Shown: piece by piece, positions 23,390 to 34,500 of the stretch | Position numbering within the stretch: the first letter of the stretch is position 1 | How the letters are laid out: the number at the start of each line of letters is the position of its first letter | NCBI GenBank assembly: GCA_028564925.1 | Contig: CM053034.1 | Coordinates: 87,274,282 to 87,338,281, forward strand | DNA: 64,000 nt | Direction: 5' to 3' | From: Lithobates sylvaticus | Lineage: Eukaryota > Chordata > Amphibia > Anura > Ranidae | Notes under the pieces: generated by a model | What the model saw: the letters and a program-made list of their open reading frames with translations, nothing else | What the model was told of the DNA's origin: nothing | Database searches by the model: none | Made by a program: the position numbers and the translations under genes

Positions 23390-24330
23390 GAGAGGAGCGG
23401 CCCGACAAAGAAGAACAGACGCCGACGCCGTGGAAGATGCCGGACGAGAAGACCAGAGCAAGAAGAAGCGGATCCGAGGAAGAAGAAGATGGAAGAAGAA
23501 GATGAAGAAACCGAAGGATGAAGAAAGGAAGAAGGAAGAAGACCAGAAGAAATAAGATGAAAGAAGACTTTAATAAAGGAATTGTCAAAGACCGTCTCCT
23601 GTCATTTTTAACATTTTTGTCACTTTTTTGGTGAAATGGTAGGGTACTTTTGTACCCCCTTACCATTTCACACAGGGGGGGAGGCCGGGATCTGGGGGTC
23701 CCCTTGTTAAAGGGGGCTTCCAGATTCCGATAAGCCCCCCACCCGCAGACCCCCACAACCACCGGAAAGGGTTGTGGGGACTAGGCCCTTGTCCTCATCA
23801 ACATGGGGACATGGTGCTTTGAGGGGTCACAGACCCCCAAAGCATCCTCTGAATGTTGAGGGCATGTGGCCTGGTATGGTTCAGGAGGGGGGGGCACTCT
23901 CGTTCCCCCCTCTTTTCCTGTGGCCTGCCAGGTTGCGTGCTCGGATAAGGGTCTGGTATGGATTTTGAGGGGGGCCCCACGCCATTTTTTTCCCCTTAAA
24001 ATCCATCCCAGACCTGAAGAGTCTGGTATAAATATTTAGGGGGAACCTTCACGTCATTTTTTTTTTAATTTGACACAGGGTTCCCCTTAATATCCATACC
24101 AGACCTGAAGGGCCTGGTAATTGAATTTGGGGGAACCCCCACGCTTTTTTTTTTTATCAATGACTTTCAATGAATGACTGTTCTCTGTATTACGGGAGCC
24201 GACAATTCATATAGCCGCGAGTGATTTTAAATAGCTTTTTTTCCTGCAAAAATGACACTTTGCGCAGGGACAGTTCTAAGCACGGGAAACATGCAGTGCT
24301 GAAAGTGATTGGTATACGGAATATCATGCT
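23390..24330 (+). repeat. Cassette right arm, GAA-rich unit, AATAAA and repeats
   Basis: A GAAGAA-rich segment (23400-23570) leads to AATAAA (23572-23577), then the cassette arm: GGTGAAATGGTAGGGTAC, a GATAAGCCCCCC box, and three CATACCAGACCTG / GGTCTGGTAT pairs down to 24130. It then passes to the hAT-like subterminal sequence (TAGCCGCGAGTGATTTTAAA). No TATA was identified on its left, and the hAT terminus is missing. Confidence 0.55.
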
Positions 24331-24640
24331 CAACTATAGTCTCACCTTTATTCCAATATGATGGCTACAGTTAAGTCTTGTACACACTATTCATTTTTTT
24401 TTCATTCAACCTAGTGGACTGAAGGAAAAAAAAACTAAAGAGCTTGGGAGAAGCTGTAGTAATAAATATGTGATGTTAGTACAGCAATCTCCCCGTTGAG
24501 CTAGAACACTCCAGTCAGCTGATTGGTTGCTGACCGGCAGACCTTTTTCAGTCATGCCCCTTTCACCGCTCGGCTGGTTTCTGTCAGACCGGCTGCTGTA
24601 CACATGGGCCAAATGTCGCTCAGTGTATGACCCTTTAGAG
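24331..24640. other. No gene; possible unidentified MITE
   Basis: CTTGTACACACTATTC near 24377 and GCTGTACACATGGGCC near 24597 hint at decayed inverted ends. No target duplication and no ORF could be supported. Confidence 0.3.
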
Positions 24641-24937
24641 TCAATGTCTGTCTATCGAGTGGCTTCTACATCAACGGTGGCACCAAACAAGGATGCCCAC
24701 TCTCATCGATTCTCTTTATCTTTACACTAGAACACTTTTTACGATGCATCAGAGCTAATGCCAACATTAGAGGAATACCGATATCAGGATGTACTTACAA
24801 GTTAGCGGCGTTTGCACTTGATATTCTGCTGTTCCTATCAGAGCCCCAGATCACCATACCAAATATGCTCAAAGACTTTGTTCACTACAAAGTGCTGCCC
24901 AACTTACAAATTAACCTTTCAAAATAGTATGCCGATA

Positions 24938-25400
24938 CAGTGCATTAAAAGAGTATTCATACCCCTTGAAATTTTCCACATTTTGTCATGTTACAACCAA
25001 AAACATAAATGTATTTTATTGGGATTTTATGTGATAGACCAACAGAAAGTGGTACCAAATTGTCGAAGTGGAAGGAAAATGATAAATGATTTTCAATTTT
25101 TTTTACAAATAAATATCTGAAAAGTGTGGCGTGCATTTGTATTCAGCCCCCTTTATTCTGATGAGCCTAACTAAAATCCAGTGGAACCAATTGCCTTCAG
25201 AAGTCACCTAATTAGTAAATAGAGCCCACTTGTGTGTAATTTAATCTCAGTATAAATACAAATGTTCTGTGGAGCCCTCGGTGGTTTGTTAGAGAACCTT
25301 AGTGAACAAACAGCATCATGAAAGCCAAGGAACACACCAGGCAGGTCAGGGATACATTTGTGGCCATTTGTACTAGAAACACACCACAGTGACACTTGAT
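24938..25400 (+). mobile_element. Tc1-like element, 5' part only
   Basis: Begins CAGTGCATTAAAAGAGTATT right after TA (24936-24937), within L1 RT sequence, and reads into the start of a transposase (MKAKEHTRQVRDT from 25318). The sequence then returns to L1 near 25427, so most of the transposase and the right end are deleted. Confidence 0.7.
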
Positions 25401-27001
25401 TTCCACAATGTATATTCTTCTTTTCTCCAAAAACATGCTGAAGGCCAGTAGATTGAGTCAGAAATGGGAACAGTAAGATACCCTTGATCTTTCGGACAAG
25501 GAATGGGAAAGAATCTTTACCCACTTACATAAGGGCTCTGTGAATGTATCTATGCAAGAAATAGGGTACAAACTAATGCCAGAAGATATAGGACTCCTGT
25601 ACAACTACACAAATTCTATCCCTCCACCTCACCCTTGTGCTGGAAATGCGAATCAGAACCCGGCTCCCTACTACATATTTGGTGGTCCTGTCCTGCCTTG
25701 TAACCTTTTCGTCAGGGAGTGCACAATACTAATGCTAAAGTTACCACCTATACACTGAATTTTACTCCTGCACAATACCTTGCACACCACTCATCTCTTC
25801 CCAAATCTTCATATCACAAATCCCTAGCAATGCATTTAGTCTATTCTGCCAGGCGCTCAAACTGGGGCTCCACATCATCACCAACATTTGTGGAATGGTT
25901 CCAATGCATTCAACAGATCGCAGAAATGGAAGAATTAATATTGCACACAATACACCAACCAAGTTCGCTCACATGTGATCCATTCCAGGGTTGGACTGTC
26001 TAGACATGCATGGACGGAGGACCACCAGGGTCCATTTAATCCTATTCATTTGTTTGCTCTACACTGTAAATGCAGTAGCCTGTAACGAGACCCCCTCCGG
26101 TCTGTCTTCATAAGAATCTGAGGGGACTAGCTACTTCATAACATTGACTGTATATGCCATTATTTGTTTTGAACTGTTACCCTGCATCCCTCCATGTAAC
26201 ACCATGAAAGGCTTGTGCCTCCAAACATTGCTTAATATGTTCTTGATCTGTTATAGTTTTTGTTAAAGTGGTTGTAAACTCTCAAAAAAATAAATAAAAA
26301 AAACAACCTGCAAGACAAAGGCATAATGAGCTAGTATGCATTGCATACTAGCTAATTAGGAAATACTTACCTTAGATCAAAGCTGTTGCAGCGGTCCCCG
26401 TACACCACTGTGTTGTAATGTGTTATGCCAAGTTATGCAGGCTATTGTATTAAAGTACCAGAAATTCAGTTGAGTCAAACCCAACTGAATTTAAACATAT
26501 CAAAGGGACAGAAGACCCTTTGATGTGTACATCTTATGCAAATTGTGTGTGTGTGAGCTATAGCCTTTTAACCTAGTATTTATTGATGGTAATTAGACCT
26601 TGAGGTCTAACCCTGGGGGTATTCATGGAAAACATTTGGTTGACCCCCCCCCCCAGTGTCAGACCAGTATTTGAGAAGACAGTCAGGTTATCAGGCAGTC
26701 TAAGAAAGATGGTCTGAGAGGAGGGTCTGGAGATATTCCTTGTCATATGAACTCTGTTGGATTTTGTCATCTGTAAGAATGTTCTGTTTTAGAAGTCAAT
26801 AAATTGCTTCTTTCTGGGAGAATCGGGTTTTGCTGCGGGAAGTACTTTTTAATAACTACATACCATCTAGGAACGATAAGATTAGATCACTACACGGGGG
26901 GCGTGGCCTGGACGGGACACGAGATGGCTGCTTGCTAGCTAGCGCCCGCACACCACGGACGAACAAAAGCACCTAACAGGGACAAGAGGCTGCTAAACAG
27001 G

Positions 27002-28159
27002 ATGGGAAAACCCAACAGAAGCTCCTCCACACCCCGCACGCAGAAAGACCCGGGAACCCATTTGAGTGGCAACATACCGGAGCTATTTTGGACCCGCCAA
27101 TCCACACAACACGAGGCGGCGCAGGCCTCACAGGCTTCCCAGGCCGCGCGGCATTCACAGGCCTCATCCCCAGTCTCGCCTAGGAGCTCGGCGGACTCGA
27201 TGATGGAGGGTGACGGACAGAGCGCAACACACCCCAGCCTCCTGGATCTACAAAGAGATCTCCAGAGAGTCGCCCTGGACATCAAGAGCACCATGATGTC
27301 AGCGATCTCGGACCTGAAAGCTGAAATCCACACCATAAACCACCGGATCTCTGACATAGAGGAGGACTCCCGGATACATGCCACAGCAATAAGGCAAGTA
27401 CAGAAAACGTATGACCAGCATTTGCCACTTATGTTTGAGCTCCACAGACATGTGGAAGATTTAGACAATAGGGGACGCAGGCATAACATCAGGGTGAGAG
27501 GGGTACCTGAAGGAATTGACCAGGCTGAACTGCCACATGCAATATACTCCATCTTTAATGACCTGCTTGGCCGCCCCGCAGATACACCCATAGAGATGGA
27601 ACGCTTACACAGAGCCCTAAGACCCCCTCCACGGGATACAGAACCCCCCAGAGACATTGTATGCTGCATCGTTAACTTTCCCCTGAAGGAGCAAATTCTC
27701 AGAAAAGCCAGAGACAGGGGCCGTATAATGTTTAATGGCACTGAAGTTAAGCTCTTCCAGGACCTTTCCTAAATTACCTTACAAAACAGACGCACTCTGC
27801 GCCCTCTGCTGGAAGTCTTGCGATCACGCAATATCCAATATAGGTGGAAGTTTCCATTCTGCCTATCTGCATCTAACAGGGGACGTACGGCACTCCTCAG
27901 AACCCCAGAAGATTTACCTCTGTTCTGCGAACAACTGGATATACCCCCGGTAGATATCCCTGAATGGTACAACTTCTACTTCCCCACAGAACCATGGAAG
28001 CAAGTCTCGCACAACTCCTCTCCCAAGTCTCAACGTCACCGCTCCAGACGTCGCAGATTGGACCCCATGTCACCCGAAGCGCGCCCTTCTCGCCGAGACC
28101 CACCGATGCGCAGCGCAGGACCACCTGATACCCCACGACGGAACAACCCAGTTGCATAG
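27002..28159 (+). pseudogene. LINE ORF1 protein (coiled coil + RRM-like), one in-frame stop
   Basis: Reads from MGKPNRSSS through a Ser/Ala/Gln-rich head (1-75), a long coiled coil (about 85-150), and the L1 ORF1 RNA-binding core starting DLDNRGRRHNIRVRGVPE and including ERLHRALRPP. At 27770-27772 the frame meets TAA after KLFQDLS. The same frame then continues without a shift as ITLQNRRTLRPLLEVLRSRN to an Arg/Pro-rich tail ending at 28159, 385 codons in all. A single base change probably made the stop. ORF1 binds LINE RNA as a trimer and acts as a chaperone. Start chosen at the first ATG, 106 bp from the element's 5' end. Confidence 0.85.
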
Positions 28160-29678
28160 ATAGATTCCTGCACTTCGACTTGGGAACTCACATAATTATT
28201 TTTTTTTTTTCCTCTCTCTCTTTTTTGGCATAACTGAACATATCCCCCCCCCCTTCCCCCACCCCTTTTTTTTGTATTGTTTCCTTTGTTTGTTTATCTT
28301 ATCTCACCCATCCAGCTGCTCCTTCAACTCTCGCTATAGAAGCGTTGCACCTAGGAATCTCTCTCCAACTTCATGAGAACGCATGGCGTCCTTCTCGAGC
28401 AACAGATTTTGCAGCAGAACTCAAACTTTTGAAAAACCCCATCACCTCATCGTGGTATGGATGCCACAAATCTCCGCCTAGTGACATGGACTTACGTGTT
28501 TTACTCCTGTAATAAGGTACCGGTAACCGCACCACATACTACTACCTGAAGCGGTCACCCGCTAAAGGCCAGTACCTGCCCTCCCTCTGGGAGACTGTCA
28601 CACACTGTAAACCATATGTTTGTATTGGGGAAGCTGGACGGACTATGTGACTCGGCCATAGCGTGCCGGGTTGTAATGCACCCGGGACGCTATGGCCGAC
28701 ATCATGGAATCGTGGGCATCTTTACATGTGTATTACCTAGTGACCTCGATCTCGCGTCATCCCCGCTTAATTTAGATGATAGCAACAGTTGTCATAGAAC
28801 CAAGAGGCGTCTGTATACCCAGATGCTCCCTGGCGCCCCTCTTTTCCTGAGGCCTCCATTATGCATACCCCACAGACCTAATTTCTCCATGTTTGCGGGT
28901 TTAAAACTCCCTCAGACGGGGCTGACGCGACACCGAAGGAAATACGCCTTACGCACCAGGAGGTATAACTATTTAGTCAATTAGGTTTATAGTTCATTTA
29001 ATAGCCTTACCTGCTATTGGTTAGAGATACTATTCTACTATGTTTACGTTACACAGACCGGAGTGAGTGTTGAAAGCTCTCACATTTTCAGCGATATGCC
29101 GTAGCACTATCACCCTGACCCAAGACCCCTTAACTTTAGGATTCATACCTATCGTTTAAAACCACTATGAAACACATATAGCTTTAGGCCTCTACAATCC
29201 CTTTGACCTAACTGCTTATCGCTTTTCGTCCCCATCAGTGCGATACCACCAGTTCCTTTCTAGACCACTACCCCCACACAGCGGTCTATTTAGACCTGTG
29301 CTACTGTCCCGGACCCTTCCTACTAGGTGGATAGGCACGCCTTAAGTCCACCTCCGGTACATTACTTACAGAAGAGCCTCAGTGCATCTTCTGCCTTACA
29401 TCCTTTCAACTAACCCTTCCCACAATCCTTCCCCCCTCCTACCTACTAGCCTCTCTCCCTCTCTCTTCTCTATTTCCCCCTACTGCCTTCCCCTCTACCA
29501 ACCACCCCTCCGTTCTTTCCCACCCTCTACATACACCCCCCCCTCCGCTCCTCCTTCCTCGGTGGGCCTCGCTCCTCTCTCCCCCCCCTACGAGCGCCCC
29601 GATACTAACCCACGCCCCAGATTGTACCTACAGCAGGACATCCTAATTTCTCTAGATTAATTTAGCACCCATACGACC
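28160..29678 (+). other. Long inter-ORF spacer of the LINE, with one strong hairpin
   Basis: 1.5 kb between ORF1 and ORF2, far longer than the usual few dozen bases in L1. It is C/T-rich toward ORF2 (29380-29600). A 19-bp stem with one mismatch and an 8-base loop lies at 28653-28698 (CGGCCATAGCGT and ACGCTATGGCCG arms). Small Met-start frames inside are not conserved-looking. It could help initiate ORF2 translation or mark an old insertion; neither is shown. Confidence 0.6.
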
Positions 29679-30953
29679 ATGCAAAGCAAGATAACTACCG
29701 AGCAACTTACACTTAAATGTCTCTCACTCAACGTGAAAGGACTAAACCTCCCAGAAAAAAGATCCCAAACTCTTATGGCTCTAACTAAACATAGAGCCCA
29801 CTTCCTACTGTTGCAGGAAACACATTTTCGAACGAATGCAATTCCTAAATTGTCAAATCACATGTACAGACAGGCACTCCACTCCACGAATCCAACTTCC
29901 AAAACCAAAGGGGTCTCTATATTGATCTCAAAACAGGCTGACTTCCAGCTCACAGACTCGATCATTGACCAAGAGGGCAGATATATTTTCATAAAAGGCA
30001 AATATGCTGCTAAACCCATCACGATAGCGAATGTTTACTGCCCAAATGAACACCAAGTGACGTTTTTCAGGAGAATATGCAATCTACTTACCACATTTCA
30101 GGAGGGGCTACTTATACTAGGGGGCGACTTTAACACCCCACTGAACCCAGCGCTAGACTCCTCCACGGGCACATCTGCCCTCCCGTTCAGGGCACTAAGA
30201 CAAATCAAACTCCAACTACAGAACCTGAACCTACACGACACATGGCGCACAATTCACCTGACTACCAAAGACTACACCTTCTTCTCCTCTCCGCACCAGA
30301 AATATTCTAGAATTGATTATTTTTTCCTATCCCAGACAGACCTTTCGTGTTTATCACTAGCCACAATTGAGCCAATGTTTCTATCCGACCACCACCCCAT
30401 CACGATGACGCTAACCTTCCCTGAAACCAAAAAAATGTCCAAGACATGGAGGTTGAACGCTTCCCTCCTAAAAGACCCAGAGGTACAAAGACAAGTTACT
30501 TCCCGTCTTCACTTGTACTTCCAAGAAAACGACACCCCAGAAATCACACCAACCACGTTATGGGAAGCACATAAATGTGTAATTAGAGGGAAGCTGATAG
30601 CCTTAGCTACAATAGCAAAAAAAAGGCAACAAGAACGGATCACGTCCCTCATTAAAACAATTAATCGACTTGAGACAGCTCACAAACTTTCGACCTCCCA
30701 AACCACTCTACAAGACCTTTTGTTCGCTCGCTCCACACTGAGGGAGGAACTAGGGAAACGTACTAGGAGAAGATACATTCTCAATCAGAAAGTGTTTTAT
30801 GAACACGGCAACAAGAGAGGGAGGTTGTTAGCACGCACGATACAAGCAGCTAAAACTTCATCCATAATACACCACATACGCACCGAACAGGGCACCTTAT
30901 TATCCAAAAATGAAGATATAGCCTCTCAATTTGAGAAATTTTACTCTAATCTA
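29679..30953 (+). pseudogene. LINE ORF2, endonuclease part, cut by the LTR insertion
   Basis: Starts MQSKITTEQLTLKCLSLNVK and reads an open APE-type endonuclease: LNVKGL (Asn), LLLQETHF (Glu), ILGGDFN (Asp/Asn), RIDYFFLS (Asp) and SDHHPI (Asp/His), the metal and active-site positions of this family, within the first ~250 residues. A helical linker toward the RT follows. The frame is open up to the CTAT (30951-30954) where the Gmr1-like element begins; the LINE coding sequence resumes at 36776. The endonuclease nicks DNA so that the RT can prime on the target. Confidence 0.9.
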
Positions 30954-30954
30954 T

Positions 30955-31571
30955 TGTGAACTTTGGGGACAATAGCTCCACGGGATTAAGTGCATAAACC
31001 GTCAGTTGTAAAATAAAAGACATTTATTTGAAAGAAAAATCAAAATAAGGCTTTCTTCAGCGCACAGGTAAAGTACAAAAACAAAGTCCGCTTATCTTCA
31101 GCATAACAAAAAAAAAACAGCTTATCTTCAGCACAAAAACAAAGTTAAGGAAAACACATACAGTTTTTGCAGCAGGTTCTTTTAGCAGCCTCCAGACATC
31201 CACACAGCTCAGCTAACAGGTGTAAATCACCTACTCCTCCTCACACCAACAACTCTTCCCTACTTCCTGTCTTTTGAGCTGTCTTCCTGGAGGCCCTTAA
31301 CCCCCTGTGCGCTGAATCATTGTGGTCAGGGAGGGAGGCTCTTTTCCCACCCGAATATCTCTTCAGAGCCTCCCAAATTCCGGGTCCCAAATAACTATTA
31401 TTAACCTAGAGAGGACTGCGAGTCAGTCCTCTCCTGCTCGGCTACTCCCGGAACCCCTCACCCATTTTGGGTGACCCCCTGAGCAATGCTGCGACTCCTT
31501 TAAAGGGACCACAGCCCAAATACTGGTGCTATATAGCACCCGTCCAGGACCCAACCTTGGCGTCCTGTACA
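30955..31571 (-). repeat. 3' LTR of the young Gmr1-like element
   Basis: 617 bp, TG..CA. On the minus strand it has a TATA box (GCTATATAGC, near 31530) and an AATAAA (near 31020). The element's ORF ends inside it, at 31500. Confidence 0.95.
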
Positions 31572-34500
31572 TATCCCCCCCCTCTGCCTCAACGCGGAGG
31601 TGTTGGAGGCACCACTCGACATCATACAATGGACCCGGGAGAGGGCATCGGCGTTCTGATGCTGTCTCCCTGGTCTGTGCTCTACCACAAAATTGAACTC
31701 CTGGAGAGAAAGGAACCACCTTGTCACCCTGGCATTGGTGTTTTTGTTTTGTCTCATCCAGGTCAGTGGGGCATGGTCGGACACTAGGCGGAACCTTCTA
31801 CCTAGGAGGAAATACCGTAAAGAGTCTAAAGCCCACTTGATGGCAAGACACTCCCGCTCCACCACCGCATAGTTTTTCTCCGCTGCCGTCAGCTTCCTAC
31901 TTAGAAAAACTATGGGGTGCTCTTCCCCATTGATCACTTGAGACAGGACTGCTCCTAGCCCTTCACTTGAAGCATCTGTCTGTACTACAAAATCCTTAGA
32001 AAAATCTGGAGCCACAAGCACCGGATCCCGGCACAATGCCGTCTTAAGCTTCTGGAAAGCTTTTTCGGCATCGTCATTCCACTGTACCATCACTGACTTT
32101 CTGCCTTTGGTCAAGTCCGTCAATGGTGCAGCAATGGTGGCAAAGTTGGGGACAAACCTCCGGTAGTAGCCAACTATGCCCAAAAACGCTCTGACCTGCT
32201 TCTTGGATAGGGGGCGGGGCCAGTTCTGTATGGCTTCTACCTTACTCATTTGGGGCTTCACCAGTCCTCTACCCACAATGTACCCTAGGTACTTGGCTTC
32301 CTCTACTCCAATCGCGCACTTCTCCGGATTGATGGTGAATCCTGCTCTTCTCAAGGAGTCTACGACTGCCTGAACTCGGGGAAGATGGGACTCCCAATCA
32401 GTGCTAAAAATGACTATGTCATCTAGGTAAACCGAAGTATACCGTTGATGTGGACGCAAAGTTTTGTCCATGGCCCTTTGGAATGTAGCGGGGGCAGAGT
32501 GTAGACCAAATGGCATTCTTTTGTACTGGAAGTGGCCTTCCGGGGTAGAGAAAGCTGTTTTCTCCCTGGCTTTCTTGGTCAGGGGAATCTGCCAATACCC
32601 TTTTGTGAGGTCTAGCGTGGTTATATACCTGGCTGGACCTAACCTCTCAATTAGCTCATCTACCCGTGGCATTGGATAAGCATCAAACTTGGAGATTTCA
32701 TTAAGTTTTCTGAAGTCGTTGCAGAAGCGGAGGGTGCCGTTGGGTTTGGGTACCAACACGATTGGACTCGACCACTCGCTCTGCGACTCTTCGATGACTC
32801 CAAGCTCGAGCATTCTCTTGACCTCTTCAGACACTGCCACTCTATGAGCTTCTGGGATACGGTAAGGCCTTAACCGGATTTTTATACAGGGTTCCGTCAC
32901 AATGTCATGCTCGATGACGTTGGTGAGACCCGGCAACCCTGAAAACATGTCCCTATTTCTTTGCAGAAACTCTTTTGCTTGCTGGGTTTGGGGCCTAGTT
33001 AGGGTAGCAGCCACCTGCACCAGGTCGATTCCTGCATGGTCCCCTGACTGTACCGCTACCACAGCGGATACCTGTTCTCTGTCTCTCCAGGGTTTCAACA
33101 GATTTACGTGATAGATCTGGTATGGTTTTCTTTTCCCTGGCTGGTGTACCTTGTAGTTCACCTCACCCACTTTTTCTATTACCTCAAACGGGCCTTGCCA
33201 CCTGGCCAAGAACTTGCTCTCCACTGTGGGTATTAGGACAGCCACCCGGTCTCCTACTTGAAACTGTCTAATTTTAGCCGATCTGTTATACACCCTTCTT
33301 TGGGCATCCTGAGCCTTCTGCATGTGCTCCCTCACCAGCGGCATCACCTTAGCCACCCTCTCTCGCATTTGAGAGATATGCTCTACCACGGTCTTGTGTG
33401 GTGAGGACTCACTTTCCCATGTTTCTTTGACTAGGTCAAGCAACCCCCGGGGCCTTCGTCCATACACTAATTCAAACGGTGAGAAGCCCGTGGACGCTTG
33501 TGGAACCTCCCGGATGGCAAACAAGAGGGCAGGGAGTAACATATCCCAATCCTTCCCGTCTTTCTGGACCACTCTTTTTAACATGGACTTTAGAGTTTTA
33601 TTAAACCTCTCAACTAGGCCATCGGTCTGCGGGTGATAGACGGACGTCCGCAACTGCTTGATCTGAAATAGTCTGCACAAGTCCGCCATCACCTTTGACA
33701 TAAAAGGGGTGCCCTGGTCCGTAAGTATCTCCCTGGGGAATCCAGTTCGTGAAAACATTTGGAATAACTCCTTGGCAATGGCCTTAGAGGAAGCTTTCCT
33801 CAAAGGAACTGCTTCTGGATACCTGGTTGCGTAGTCTAGGATGACTAATATATATTGGTGCCCCCTTGCCGACTTTACCAGTGGTCCCACGAGATCCATG
33901 GCGATCCGCTCAAATGGAACCTCAATAATCGGCAAGGGTACCAGAGGGCTTCTATAGTGTGGCCCTGGGGCAGTTAACTGGCAAATGGGACAAGATGCAC
34001 AATATCTTTTAACCTCGGCCTTCACCCCTGGCCAGTAAAACCGGTCGGTTATCCTGGCCTCCGTTTTCTCTGCCCCCAAGTGTCCTCCCAGTGCGTCATT
34101 GTGGGCTAGGTCAAGTAGCATCCGCCTATATGGTTGGGGAACCAGTAACTGCTCTACAGTTTCCTCTCGGCTTTCAGCCACTCGATAAACCAAATCCCCC
34201 TTTAATGCAAAATGAGGAAACCTTTGATCTGCCCCTGGTATTTGTGGGACCCCATCAACAACAGAAACCTGCTCTCGAGCATTGACCAAGGTAGGATCCT
34301 GCAACTGGGCGGTGCCAAACGCACCCCTGGGTACGTCCAGGTCTGGATGCACTGGCCTTGAGGATGTTTCCCCTTCACCCTCCTCAACTGGGAACTGCAA
34401 CGGGGAGAGCTCCTCATCATCCTCCCCCAGCATAACCTGTAATGGGAAGGCTTCCCCCCCCTCAGAAGTCAACTCGGTATTGAGGCCTGCAACAGAAACA

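Noticed and set aside
26935-27741. 268-codon minus-strand frame
   Set aside because: It is antisense to the LINE ORF1, shows no family features, and is explained by the GC-rich codon usage of ORF1.
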